Shown: positions 17,714-28,797, counted from the stretch's first letter. The stretch is 64,000 nt of DNA from Rhizobacter sp. SG703 (GCF_012275445.1 NZ_JAAZQK010000005.1:124001-188000); one strand, 5' to 3'. Numbers and translations are program-made. Notes: generated by a model not told the origin, from the sequence alone.

Positions 17714-18427
17714 TCAACGAATCAGCCCCATGCGCAAGGCCTTCAGAACGGCCTGATGCTTGTTGACGCAACCCAGTTTGTGCATCGCATTGTTCACATG
17801 TAGTACAGCGGTTCGTTCACTGATACCAAGGATGTTTCCCACTTCCCATGCAGTCTTACCGTCCATGGTCCAGCGCAAGGTTTCCACCTCCCGTGGCGTG
17901 AGCGGTGACATGCCAGGTTCTTGTGCGGCGGGGATGAGAATGCGAGACGCGCTCTCATAGGCGTGCACGGCGAAGAGTTGCAAGTCCGCGACGATGCGTG
18001 TGAGTTCTTGGCGGTCCATCGGCAACGGTTGATCACGCTCGACCCCCAGCACGAAGTGCTTTCCGTCGGGCAGATGAAGCGCCAATCCAATTCCGCAGTG
18101 GTAGCCGAAGCGGGCTTGCTGCTCCCATTTTTCGCCTTGGCCGGAGGTCGTGTAAGTCCCTTGGTTCCAGATGATGGGCACGCTCTGGCGCTTGCAATGC
18201 TGCATCACCGGATCAGCCCGGAAATTGGCCGGATCTTCAAAGGACTCGCGGTACGCAACCGGCGCGTTGTCGACGGCGATGAACTCGGGCTCACCCAGGA
18301 AATGGTCGATCACCGTGGTGGCGCTGACCTTCTCGAAGCCGAGTTGCTGGGCGAAGCGAACGATCTCGCCCTGGAACTCGTCACGGGTTCCAGCCTGCAG
18401 CACCGACATGTACCCACCTTGCAGCAT
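17714..18427 (-). CDS. LuxR-type quorum-sensing regulator (no luxI nearby)
   Basis: Encodes 237 residues, typical of acyl-homoserine-lactone receptors. An N-terminal autoinducer-binding domain (about 15-165) is followed by a GerE/LuxR helix-turn-helix (174-237) starting LTPREVETL with the conserved E180, L184 and G190. Aligned to TraR, D72, P73 and W87 match D70, P71 and W85, but positions 57 and 61 are Y59 and F63 instead of Trp and Tyr. AAGGTGAG precedes ATG 18427; an internal ATG at 18409 is the alternative. No synthase gene is in the window, so it is a solo here. Three overlapping lux-box-like dyads lie 50-101 bp upstream, suggesting autoregulation. Lower G+C than its neighbours suggests transfer. 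Confidence 0.93.
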   Translation of the reverse strand: MLQGGYMSVLQAGTRDEFQGEIVRFAQQLGFEKVSATTVIDHFLGEPEFIAVDNAPVAYRESFEDPANFRADPVMQHCKRQSVPIIWNQGTYTTSGQGEKWEQQARFGYHCGIGLALHLPDGKHFVLGVERDQPLPMDRQELTRIVADLQLFAVHAYESASRILIPAAQEPGMSPLTPREVETLRWTMDGKTAWEVGNILGISERTAVLHVNNAMHKLGCVNKHQAVLKALRMGLIR

Positions 18428-18476
18428 GGTCCTCTCACCTTCGCAACCGATTGCGTCTGCCTCACTACCTCAAGCG

Positions 18477-18528
18477 ACCTGACAGGTCTTACAGCTGACA
18501 GAGATTACAGCTGGCAAGGTTTACAGCT
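18477..18528. promoter_or_regulatory. Three overlapping lux-box-like dyads (16-bp period)
   Basis: ACCTGACAGGTCTTACAGCT (18477-18496), AGCTGACAGAGATTACAGCT (18493-18512) and AGCTGGCAAGGTTTACAGCT (18509-18528) are each 20 bp with CTG/CAG half-sites. Neighbours share the 4-bp AGCT, giving an exact 16-bp repeat. They lie between luxR (minus strand) and the hypothetical gene at 18598 (plus strand). Confidence 0.72.
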
Positions 18529-18597
18529 AGGCGAGACCGTGACTTGACCACATTATTGGCCAATCACAAAACTCAGGGATCAACACGATCAACCGCT

Positions 18598-18969
18598 ATG
18601 ACGCCTGCATGGACCATCTACGCCTGGCCACCCGTCAAGTGGCAAGCGGACAGCACCCCCGATCTTCACTTCGTTCACCTGGGCACCCGGGTGCTGAATC
18701 CCGGCGATGAGGACGGACCCAGCACCGGCCAGACGCTGTGGGGTGGTCCACTCTCCGAAGGCGCGGCCGGCGTGGCCTGGGACTGGGTGCAGCTGGAGCA
18801 GGGCATCGTCGCGATGGCCGACCCGCTCGGGTTGATCACCAACCTGCAGCTGCTGGGTGCCGGCGGCGAGAAGCTCACCGGCATGGAAGTGGCGCTGCGG
18901 CTCAACGAGATCGTGCACACGCTGCCGTGGCAATCGGAAGTTCAACGCGCGCTGGACCGCGCGGCCTGA
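18598..18969 (+). CDS. Conserved-looking hypothetical protein
   Basis: Encodes 123 residues from ATG 18598; a TTG at 18544 in frame would add 18 residues. I do not recognise the family. It is soluble, rich in Trp near the N-terminus (WTIYAWPPVKW) and has no signal peptide, cysteines or membrane segment. No clear Shine-Dalgarno lies at normal spacing before ATG 18598. It is divergent from luxR, with the lux-box-like array 70-121 bp upstream, so it may be part of the LuxR regulon. Codon use resembles the surrounding high-G+C genes rather than luxR. Confidence 0.62.
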   Translation: MTPAWTIYAWPPVKWQADSTPDLHFVHLGTRVLNPGDEDGPSTGQTLWGGPLSEGAAGVAWDWVQLEQGIVAMADPLGLITNLQLLGAGGEKLTGMEVALRLNEIVHTLPWQSEVQRALDRAA

Positions 18970-18998
18970 GCACCACGGGCATTACACCCGCTCCGCGT

Positions 18999-19481
18999 TC
19001 ACCCCGCCGCGAGCACCATCTCGGTGTGCGGGATCCCGTCTTCCATGTAGCGCTCGCCGACCACCTCGAACCCGAAGCCGGCGTAGAACGTCTCCAGCCG
19101 CGACTGCGCCGAGATGCGGATGCCATGGCCGGGCAACACCTCGCGCGCATGCGCGATCGCACGCCGCACCAGCTCGCGGCCCAGGCCCAGCCCGCGCGCC
19201 GCCTCGCTGGTGATCACCCGGCCGATCGACGGCTCGACATACTTGGCGCCCGGCGGCAGCACGCGTGCATAAGCGAACGGCTGGCGCTGTGCCGGCAGCC
19301 ACGCCGCCAGGTGCCATGCCGCTTCGTCATGGCCGTCGACATCGAGGTACGCACAGTTCTGTTCGACCGAGAAGACCTGCTGGCGCGTCATGTAGATGTC
19401 GTGCAACTCGCGCAGCGACAGCTCGTCGAAGCGGCAGAAGCGCCATTGCAGCGCATCGAGGGAGAGAGGAGGAGTGCTCAT
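18999..19481 (-). CDS. ElaA-like GNAT N-acetyltransferase
   Basis: Encodes 160 residues. GNAT enzymes transfer acetyl groups from acetyl-CoA to amines. The N-terminal block YMTRQQVFSVEQNCAYLDVDG is typical of the ElaA subfamily, and SEAARGLGLGRELVRRAI contains the acetyl-CoA-binding (Q/R)GxG(x)G/A-type loop. ATG 19481 is chosen since it follows a purine-rich AGGAGG-like stretch read on the minus strand poorly but gives the family N-terminus; the longer frame to 19532 adds 17 unconvincing residues. Substrate unknown. LuxI synthases also have a GNAT fold, but this sequence follows ElaA, not LuxI. Confidence 0.86.
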   Translation of the reverse strand: MSTPPLSLDALQWRFCRFDELSLRELHDIYMTRQQVFSVEQNCAYLDVDGHDEAAWHLAAWLPAQRQPFAYARVLPPGAKYVEPSIGRVITSEAARGLGLGRELVRRAIAHAREVLPGHGIRISAQSRLETFYAGFGFEVVGERYMEDGIPHTEMVLAAG

Positions 19482-19497
19482 CCCGACATGATGCCCG

Positions 19498-20666
19498 CTA
19501 GCGAACGGCCGCAGCGCGCAGGTGCCGCGCAACGAACACGACGCTCGCCACCGTCAGCACGGTGCAGACGCCGAGCGAGATCGCGATCGGCTGCGCCGCC
19601 AGCGCCTCGCCCTTCAGCACGCGCGTCATCAGCGTGAACTGTGCGAGCCCCGGCACCCACGCATGCCACCAGGCTTCGCCGCCCTGGTTGAACAGGGTCA
19701 TCAGCGGCAGCAGCGAGGCCGCCAGCACCACCACCGTGCTGTTGGCCTGCGCTTCCTTGAAGGTCTTGCAGCGGATCGCCACCGCCATCAGCACCGCCGA
19801 CAGCGCCGCGGCCAGCGGCGACAACACCGCGATGAACCGCAGCGCCTCGGCCCAGCCGAACTGGAACATCGCCTGCAGCGTGTCGCTGCGCAGCAGCCAC
19901 TGCGCCGGCAGGAAGCTCAGGCAGCACAGCACCGCGATCAGCATCGCGAGCGCAAACACCGCGCCCCACTTGCCGCCGACCAGCGCCCAGCGCGGCGCCG
20001 GGTTGGCCAGCAGCGGCTCCAGCGACCCGCGCTCGCGCTCGCCGGCCGTGGTGTCGAGCGCGGCGTTCAGCGCGCCGTAGACCACGGCCATGATCACGAA
20101 GAACGGCAGCATGCCGGTCAACTGGGCGGCACGGCCTTGCGCACTCGCGAGGTCGTGCTCTTCCACCTGCATCGGCTCCAGCAGCTGAGGCGACACGCCG
20201 CGCAGCGCCAGGCTCAACGTGCCGCGCTCGCGCGCGTACGCCGCCAGCAGCCGTTGCACCCGCCCGGCGCCGGCCTCGGCCGCCTTGTTGCCGGTGTCGG
20301 AGACGACCTGCAGCACCGGCTGCTCGCCGCGCACCAGCGCGGCCTCGAAGCCGGCCGGAATCACCAGCACCGGGTCGCCGAGCTTCTGCGCCCGCAGCTT
20401 CGCTTCGTAGTCGGCCGGCGCGGGCGTCACGACGTAGCTCTGCCGCTCGATGAAGTTGCGCAGCGCCGGGGCATGCTCGATGCCCACCACGACGAGCTCG
20501 CGCTTCTCGGCCTGCGCCTCCAGTGTCGCGATCAGCCCCGACAGCGCGACCAGCAGCAGCGGCCCGAGCAGCACGCTCGACACCAGCACGACGATGAGCG
20601 TGCGCCGGTCGCGCAGCGCGTCGGCCAGTTCCTTGCGCAGCACGATCAACAGCAACGGCAGGCCGC

Positions 20667-20670
<4 letters not shown>
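19498..20670 (-). CDS. ABC-2 type permease (NatB-like)
   Basis: Encodes 390 residues. One N-terminal membrane segment (about 25-48), a large extracytoplasmic region of about 130 residues, then five hydrophobic segments in the C-terminal half; TTAGERERGSLEPLLANP is the family signature of ABC-2/NatB-like exporters. It would form the channel for the ATPase encoded immediately upstream, whose stop overlaps its ATG by 4 nt. Substrate (Na+, drug, lipid or peptide) unknown. I see no C39 peptidase domain, so it is not an obvious exporter for the peptide at 17428. Confidence 0.88.
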
Positions 20671-21442
<772 letters not shown>

Positions 21443-21446
<4 letters not shown>

Positions 21447-22936
21447 GTCGGCGCTTCCGGTTGCAGCGGCACGAAGGCCGGCGGACGCGGCACCGCGACC
21501 AGGCAGGTCGTGTCGAGCGCCAGCGCCGCGGCGTCGTCGGCCGCATCGATGAAGCGCTGGATCAGGTCGCGCGCGCAGCCGACGCCCATCACGCCATGCC
21601 CCGCGTTCGGCACCACCACCGAGCGCGCCCGCGCCCCGAGTGCACGCGCGACGCGGTCGGCATGGCGCGGCGGCGTGATCGGGTCCAGCCCGCCGCTCAG
21701 CAGCAGCACCGGTGTCGTGCTGGCCGACAGGCGGTAGAACGCGTCGGGTACCGCGCCGCGCGGCCAGTCGGCGCAGACGCGTGCGTACAGCGCGCCCAGC
21801 GAGCGACCGAAATCGGCCCCCGGCGGGTCGCTCGCCTGCGCCATCCGCGGAGCGTCTTCCGCGCAGACGACGCTGAAGTGCATGCCCATCGCGAGCCCCA
21901 TGCCCTTGCGCGCGCTCAGCAATCCGCCGAGCCCGACCAGTCCCTCGAAGCGGCCCTGCGCCGCATCGTGCAGCGCGGTCGGCAGCGCCGCGGCGATCCA
22001 CGGCGCGTACAGCGTACCTCGCACCGCGCCCAGCACCATCTCGCGCGTCAGCGTGAAACGCTCGATGCGTCCGCTCAGCGGGTGCGCGGCGCTGACCTCG
22101 CGCGGCAGGCCGGCCAGCAACGCCTTCCAGTCGGCACGCAGCGTCGGGTGCGCGCGCGTGCAGGCGGCCTCGGCTTCGCAGGCGGCCAGCAGCGCATCGA
22201 ACGCCTGCTGGCCGTCGGTCGAGAAGCTGACCGGCAGCACCATGTCCGGCGGCGCGACGCCGTCGAGCACGCTGCGTCGCACGCGATCCGGGAACTGCCG
22301 CTGGTACTCCAGCGCGGCCCGCGTGCCGTACGACGCGCCGACCAGGTCGATGCGTGGAGCGCCGAGGCGCGCGCGCACCGCGTCGAGGTCCTGCATCGCG
22401 AGCGTCGTCGTGAAGAAGCCGAGGTCGGCCGGCACGGCCAGCGGGGCGCGCGCGGCGAGGCGGTCGCGGCAGGCGGCCATGCGGGCGAACTGCCGGGCCG
22501 GGTCGGCCTCGTCGGCCAGCGTTTCGCGGCCCCCGTCGGTCGCGCTCCCAGGCCCGTCGTCGCAGGCCAGCGGCGCCGAGCGGCCAGTGCCGCGCTGGTC
22601 GACGAACACGATGTCGCGCCGGTTGTTCAGGCGCTGGAACAGCGGCATCACGCTGCCGGCCAGCGAGATCGCGCTCTGGCCCGGCCCGCCGGCCAGCAGG
22701 AACACCGGGTCGGGCAGCTTGCGGCGGGCCATCGCCGGCACGACGACGTAGTGCACGTCGATCTGCGGCCCCGTCGGGCGGACCGGGTCGAGCGGGCGCC
22801 GCAGCTGGCCGCACAGCACCTCGTTGCGCAGGCCGGCGACGCGGCAGGGCGTGAGCGCTTCGTCGGCTCCCCACGCCGGCAACGCCGGGCCAGCCAACAC
22901 GGCGCCCACCAACGCCGCAAGCAACGAGCGCGTCAT
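21443..22936 (-). CDS. Secreted TAP-like alpha/beta hydrolase
   Basis: Encodes 497 residues with an N-terminal signal peptide (cleavage likely after AWG, residue 23). The oxyanion segment is FLLAGGPGQSA (79-89); the triad is S202 in VGASYGTRAA, D418 in SGGLDPITPP and H447 in NAGHGVMG. It resembles tripeptidyl aminopeptidases and proline iminopeptidase-like exopeptidases (TAP C-terminal region). Periplasmic or secreted peptide hydrolysis is the best guess; esterase activity is possible. It overlaps its neighbours by 4 nt on both sides. Confidence 0.88.
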
Positions 22937-23301
22937 TCGCCCAGCAACCGCTTCAGTTCGCCGCTGGCGATCAGCCGCTGCACGTCGGAGTCGCCGCCGA
23001 CCAGCGAGCCCTTGACGAACACCATCGGAAAGGTCGGCCAGCCGGTCCACATCTTCAACGCGGCGCGGCGTCGCCACAGGCTGAAGTAGCTGCCGAACTC
23101 GAGGTAGTGGTGCGCGACGCCGGCGCCCTCGAGCGCCCGGCGGACGCGGCGGCAGTGCGGGTTCTGCGCCATGCCGACCACCAGCACCGGGTTCGATGCG
23201 GCCGCCGCCTGCACGTTGTGGACGATGTCGGCATGCAGCGTGGCGACCTTCTCGCGGATCGCCGGATGCAATCGGGATTCTTCAAGGACTTGGCGCGGCA
23301 T
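22933..23301 (-). CDS. Glutaredoxin-fold protein with NPHC site
   Basis: Encodes 122 residues. The region 37-122 matches glutaredoxins: strand VLVVGM, active-site turn, cis-Pro segment WPTFPMVFVKG (P92) and GGDSDVQRL. The CxxC motif is reduced to a single cysteine, C50, in QNPHCRR, so it is monothiol and not of the usual CGFS type. A 36-residue N-terminal extension precedes the domain. Monothiol glutaredoxins handle glutathione mixed disulfides or Fe-S clusters; which applies is unclear. Start 23301 is chosen over 23355. Stop overlaps the hydrolase start by 4 nt. Confidence 0.82.
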   Translation of the reverse strand: MPRQVLEESRLHPAIREKVATLHADIVHNVQAAAASNPVLVVGMAQNPHCRRVRRALEGAGVAHHYLEFGSYFSLWRRRAALKMWTGWPTFPMVFVKGSLVGGDSDVQRLIASGELKRLLGE

Positions 23302-23420
23302 GCGGGCTCCAATGCAAAGGCGGGAGATTAGCCGACGTGCAGCCCGCTTTCGCACCCGATGGCGCCGGCCACGCGCCCGCTGTGTAATACCGGGTCCGCC
23401 ACTTCCGACGAAGGCCCACC

Positions 23421-24026
23421 ATGAAGCTCTACTACAGCCCCGGCGCCTGTTCGCTGTCGCCCCACATCGTGCTGCGCGAGGCCGGCCTGGCGTTCGAGCC
23501 GGTGCTGGCCAGCACCAAGACGCACCAGCTGGCCGACGGCACCGACTACTACACGATCAACCCGAAGGGCTACGTGCCGATGCTGGAGCTGGACACCGGC
23601 GAGCGGCTCAGCGAAGGCCCGGCGATCCTGCAGTACATCGCCGACCAGGTGCCGACGAAGAACCTGGTGCCGGCCAACGGCACGATGCTGCGCTACCGGG
23701 TGCAGGAATGGCTGAACTTCATCACCAGCGAGCTGCACAAGGGCTTCGGCGTGCTGTTCAACCCGGCGATGCCGGAAGAGGCGAAGGCGGTGATGCGCAG
23801 CAAGGTGCAGGGCCGCTTCGCCTGGCTCGACGGCCAGCTGAGCGGCAAGGCCTACCTGATGGGCGAGCACTTCAGCATTGCCGATGCCTACCTGTTCACC
23901 GTGTGCCGCTGGGCGCCGCGCGTCGGCATCGACCTGGGCGGGCTGGCGAACCTGTCGGCGTATGTGGAACGGGTCGGCGCGCGCCCGGCGGTGCAGGATG
24001 CGATGAAAGTCGAAGGATTGACGTGA
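23421..24026 (+). CDS. gstA: Glutathione S-transferase, beta-class-like
   Basis: Encodes 201 residues, the size of bacterial beta-class GST. The N-terminus MKLYYSPGACSLSPHIVLRE carries C10, which in beta GSTs forms a mixed disulfide with glutathione. The thioredoxin-fold domain (1-80) contains YVPMLELDTGERLSEGPAI, the glutathione-binding segment, and is followed by the all-helical domain. Cytoplasmic detoxification or redox function. The next gene starts with GTG overlapping the stop. Confidence 0.9.
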   Translation: MKLYYSPGACSLSPHIVLREAGLAFEPVLASTKTHQLADGTDYYTINPKGYVPMLELDTGERLSEGPAILQYIADQVPTKNLVPANGTMLRYRVQEWLNFITSELHKGFGVLFNPAMPEEAKAVMRSKVQGRFAWLDGQLSGKAYLMGEHFSIADAYLFTVCRWAPRVGIDLGGLANLSAYVERVGARPAVQDAMKVEGLT

Positions 24027-24391
24027 CCCATTCTCGAAGCGCGTTGGCGGCCTGTGCCGTGCTGGCCCTGCTGGGATCGGCCAGTGCGAACGCCGCCCCG
24101 GCGCCCGGGCACTACGACGCCCGGCTGTGCGTGGCCACCTCCGACGCGGCGCCCAGCTGCGGCCCGGCCCGGGTCGACTGGCGCAGCGGCCAGCGCGTGC
24201 AGGTGCAGATCAGCGATGTCGTCTACCGGTTGAAGCTGCACAGCAGCCAGCTCGACGTGGTGCTGATGCAGGGCAGCATGCAACTCGACGAGTTCAGCGC
24301 CGACTACGCCTGGCAGGGCGACACGCTGCAGTTCGCCGACCGCGACAAGGGCGCGCGCTACGAGCTGCAGCTCGGCGCCCGCAAGCGCTGA
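24023..24391 (+). CDS. Small secreted hypothetical protein
   Basis: Encodes 122 residues from GTG 24023, which overlaps the GST stop as GTGA. The N-terminus is a signal peptide with a likely cleavage after residue 25 (SANAAP). The mature part of about 97 residues is mostly beta-prone with two cysteines (about 36 and 46) that could form a disulfide in the periplasm. I do not recognise the family. It ends 2 nt before the stop of the convergent thioredoxin-like gene. Confidence 0.72.
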   Translation: MTHSRSALAACAVLALLGSASANAAPAPGHYDARLCVATSDAAPSCGPARVDWRSGQRVQVQISDVVYRLKLHSSQLDVVLMQGSMQLDEFSADYAWQGDTLQFADRDKGARYELQLGARKR

Positions 24392-24392
24392 A

Positions 24393-26009
24393 TCAGGCGG
24401 TCTTCTTCGGCGCTGGCTTCAGCAGCGCATCGCAGGTGGCGCGCTGGCTGTCGCCATCGGGCAGCTGCCGGCAGGCGGCGTCGAGCTGCGCCTGCAGCCG
24501 CTTGACCGTCGCGCGCTGGGCGGGCGTGTGCTGCCAGGCCAGCAGCTTGTCGCTGGCGCGCTGCAGCGAGCGGCCGCTGCGCTCGTAGAAGGCGCCGGGT
24601 TGCCCGGCCGCTTCGGTGAACAGCTGCTGCGCGGCGCGTTCGATGCGCGCATCGTCCTGCGGCGACAGGTCGACCAGTGCCGCCAGGTAGCGCGCCCCCC
24701 ATTGCAGCCGCGTCGCCGGGCCCTCGCTCTTGTCGAACGAGGCCTCGTACCAGTTGAGCGCGCCGGCCGTGTCGCCGCGCTTCTTCGCGTTGGCGGCCAG
24801 CCCGAGCATCAGGTAGTACGGCGAATGGCTCTTCGCGAGGTTGGCCTTCAGCAACGCGTCCGATTCGTCCAGCAGCCCGGCCATCTCCAGCAGGTCGGCC
24901 GCACTGGTGATCACCGCCTGGCGTTCGTAGCCGTCGGTGATCTCGCGGTCGAGACGGGCCGACTGTTCGCGCACCTCGGCCAGCAGCGCGTCGGGCAGCG
25001 CCGGCGTCGCGTCCTTCGCGAGATCGATGCGGGCCAGGTCGACGCGCGCGATCAGCGCGGTCAGCCGGTCGGCGCGCGACAGCGTGGCATCGGCCTGCAA
25101 GCCCTTCAGCGCGCTGTCGAAGGCGGCCAGCAACTGCGGGCGCTGCGGCGTCTTCGGCGCCGCCAGCACCCGCACCAGGTCGGCGGCGCTGACGGTCAGC
25201 ACGTCCATCTGCGCGCGGGCGGCGGCCGGGTCGGCCAGCAGCGCGAGCGCGCGTTCGCGGTCGGCCGGCGTCGCCTTCACCTGCGCCGCGTCGCCGGCGG
25301 TCAGCGCCTTCAGCAGCAGGCGCTGCGAGGTCTCACGCTGGTCGGCCGGGCAGCCCTGCGCGAGCTGGCGCAGCGCCGCGACCGACTGCGCCTTCGGCAG
25401 CACCTGCTGCTCGTCGGTCTCCCAGGAGTAGAACGCCAGCAGCTTCCAGTCGTTGGCCGACAACCCGGCGCCACCGGCGCGCGCCTCGGCGAGCACCGCC
25501 TTCACCGGCCGCTGCGCGCTGATGCCCAGCGTCAGCACCTGCGTGTACTGCGCGGCGTCGACCTCGCCGGGCAGGCGCGTCACTTCGGCGCCAGCCGGGT
25601 TGAACAGCAGCATCGTCGGATACCCGCGCACCGCGAAGCGGCTGCCGAGCTTCTGTGCCCCGGGGCTGTCGCCGTCGATGTAGACCGGCACGAAGGCGCG
25701 CGAGCGCTCGATGAAATCCTGCCGGTTGAAGAGCGTGGCCTTGACCTGGTTGCACGGCGGGCACCACTTCGCGCCCCAGTAGACGAAGACCGGCTTGTTC
25801 GCGGCCTTCGCGTCGGCGAACGCGGCATCGACGTCGGCGTCGCTGGCGGCCTGGCGCCACGCGATCCCGGGCGCGTCGTGCGGCGCGCTGGCCGCAGCGG
25901 CGGCGGTGACGACTGGGGCGGCGGCGGGGGCGGGCGGCGCTTCCTGTCGGGAGCAGGCGGCCAGCAGGGCCAGCAGGGTCAGGATCGCGAAGGGCGGGTG
26001 GGTTCTCAT
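24393..26009 (-). CDS. Thioredoxin-like lipoprotein with helical repeat C-terminus
   Basis: Encodes 538 residues. Lipobox LLAAC with C19 indicates membrane anchoring in the envelope. A thioredoxin domain (about 50-165) has the active site WCPPC (82-86) and a cis-Pro in RGYPTML. The remaining about 370 residues are helical and tetratricopeptide-like. It may reduce or form disulfides in periplasmic partners held by the helical part. ATG 26009 is preferred over ATG 26015 because GGGAG lies 6 nt before it. Convergent with the small secreted protein gene. Confidence 0.86.
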   Translation of the reverse strand: MRTHPPFAILTLLALLAACSRQEAPPAPAAAPVVTAAAAASAPHDAPGIAWRQAASDADVDAAFADAKAANKPVFVYWGAKWCPPCNQVKATLFNRQDFIERSRAFVPVYIDGDSPGAQKLGSRFAVRGYPTMLLFNPAGAEVTRLPGEVDAAQYTQVLTLGISAQRPVKAVLAEARAGGAGLSANDWKLLAFYSWETDEQQVLPKAQSVAALRQLAQGCPADQRETSQRLLLKALTAGDAAQVKATPADRERALALLADPAAARAQMDVLTVSAADLVRVLAAPKTPQRPQLLAAFDSALKGLQADATLSRADRLTALIARVDLARIDLAKDATPALPDALLAEVREQSARLDREITDGYERQAVITSAADLLEMAGLLDESDALLKANLAKSHSPYYLMLGLAANAKKRGDTAGALNWYEASFDKSEGPATRLQWGARYLAALVDLSPQDDARIERAAQQLFTEAAGQPGAFYERSGRSLQRASDKLLAWQHTPAQRATVKRLQAQLDAACRQLPDGDSQRATCDALLKPAPKKTA

Positions 26010-26081
26010 CGGCATCTCCCGGGGCGCAAGGCAGCCAGTGTGGCGCATCCGCGAAGGACGATCTTCGAAAACCGATCGACC

Positions 26082-26798
26082 TTATTCGCCTGGCGACGAA
26101 GGCTCGCCGCCCAGGTGCCCCTGCGCATCGTCGTCGTGCCAGCCGTCCAGCGGCGTCGCGCGCGCGAGCGCCATCCACAGGTGGAAGGGCATGCGCATCG
26201 GCCGCCGCGGTGCCGCGCGTTCGACGTCGAGCGTGCCGCTGCGCGCCACCAGCACGCCGCATTCGGGCGGGATCTCGTCGGCGCGCGCGATGCCCTCGGC
26301 CAGCACGTACCAGCACTCGCTGCTCAGCTGCAGGTAGGCCGCGCGCTTGGCGGCGCGGCGCAGGTCCGACAGCAGGTCGCTGCGCTGCACCTTGACCTCG
26401 TGCACGATCGGTTCGAGGTAGGCCTCGACGGTGGTGTGGCGGATCGAGAACACGTCCGGCATCGCCATCACCCAGCCGTCGTCGACCTTCGCACGCACCG
26501 ACAGCCCGCGCCAAGCCAGGCGGCCGGCGCGCGTCATCTCGCGGGCCACGCGCTCCACCAGCTGCTCGTGCGCGTCGCGGCGCGCACGGTTGCGCTGCAG
26601 CGTCTCGGCCAGCACCGCGATGCCGGCCTCGGTGACGCGCAAGGTCTCGTGGCCCGAGGCCTGCAGCACCCGTTCGAGCAGGCCGAGGAACAGCAGTTCG
26701 ACCTCGACCAGGTCCTGGCACGGCCAGCCGGCCGAGCGCCAGACCTCGCGCAGGCGGCGGCGGTGCACGGCGGTCAGCAGGTGGGCGGCCTGGTTCAT
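26082..26798 (-). CDS. PD-(D/E)XK nuclease-like protein (MmcB-like)
   Basis: Encodes 238 residues. The middle part has MPDVFSI (113-119) and HEVKVQRSDLLSDLR (133-147): an aspartate after Pro (D115) followed by E134-V-K136 fits the PD-(D/E)XK nuclease core, and the sequence after it resembles MmcB-type DNA-repair proteins. The N-terminal 100 residues look helical and basic. A DNA-processing role is inferred only. It starts 22 bp after pabB on the same strand and is probably translated from the same message. No signal peptide. Confidence 0.6.
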   Translation of the reverse strand: MNQAAHLLTAVHRRRLREVWRSAGWPCQDLVEVELLFLGLLERVLQASGHETLRVTEAGIAVLAETLQRNRARRDAHEQLVERVAREMTRAGRLAWRGLSVRAKVDDGWVMAMPDVFSIRHTTVEAYLEPIVHEVKVQRSDLLSDLRRAAKRAAYLQLSSECWYVLAEGIARADEIPPECGVLVARSGTLDVERAAPRRPMRMPFHLWMALARATPLDGWHDDDAQGHLGGEPSSPGE

Positions 26799-26820
26799 GG
26801 CAACTTCGTCATTGGCAGGG

Positions 26821-28230
<1,410 letters not shown>

Positions 28231-28257
28231 GCAGTACACGCACAGGACACAGGGCGC

Positions 28258-28785
28258 ATGAGTGTAGAGCGGCAACTTTTCCCTCCGACGGCGCGGCACG
28301 AGTCGCTGCGCCGCCTGCTGCTGGCGCAGGACGGCTCCACCACCCGCACCTGCTCGGCGATGTGCGGCCTGCCGGTGCAGGTGCTGCTGCACCACCAGCA
28401 CCGCACGGCCGAGGTGCCGCGCACGGTGGCCGAGCAGCTTGGCGGCACGTCGTGGCTGGAGCGGGTGACGAGCCTGGTGGCCGGCGGCCAGGTGTTGATG
28501 GACAACCTGTCGTACACCCGCCTCGACGCGGTGCCCGACTGGTTCCTGAGCGGCCTCGACGAAGGCGCGGCGCCGATCGGTCACCTGCTGGCACGGCTGT
28601 TCGTGCAGCGCCAGGCCATCGAGAGCGAACCGGCGCTCGAAGCCGGGCTGTGGAGGGTGGTCGGGCTGCCGGACTCGCGGGCGAGCCGGGCCTACCGCAT
28701 CGTCACGCCCGAGGGCCCGCTGATGCTGATCTTCGAGGTGTTCCGCGGCGGACTGGTGCCGCAGCCCGAGCCGGCGCTCAGCTGA
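28258..28785 (+). CDS. UbiC/DUF98-like chorismate lyase family protein
   Basis: Encodes 175 residues. Blocks such as GQVLMDNLSYTRLDAVPDWF, GAAPIGHLLARLF and PLMLIFEVF fit the chorismate pyruvate-lyase fold (UbiC/DUF98), where the last glutamate is the catalytic base in E. coli UbiC. Such enzymes remove pyruvate from chorismate to give 4-hydroxybenzoate for ubiquinone. Divergence is high, so another product or a UTRA-type sensor role is possible. It lies head-to-head with pabB, which uses the same substrate, and shares a 27-bp promoter gap. Confidence 0.68.
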   Translation: MSVERQLFPPTARHESLRRLLLAQDGSTTRTCSAMCGLPVQVLLHHQHRTAEVPRTVAEQLGGTSWLERVTSLVAGGQVLMDNLSYTRLDAVPDWFLSGLDEGAAPIGHLLARLFVQRQAIESEPALEAGLWRVVGLPDSRASRAYRIVTPEGPLMLIFEVFRGGLVPQPEPALS

Positions 28786-28797
28786 TCGCTCAGCGCC

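Noticed and set aside
17438-17803. Plus-strand frame over the peptide and luxR end
   Set aside because: Antisense to the better supported luxR and peptide genes, no ribosome-binding site and no known domain.
18999-19481. GNAT gene near luxR as an AHL synthase
   Set aside because: LuxI shares the GNAT fold, but the sequence has the ElaA signature and glycine-rich acetyl-CoA loop rather than the LuxI Arg/Phe/Trp/Asp set.
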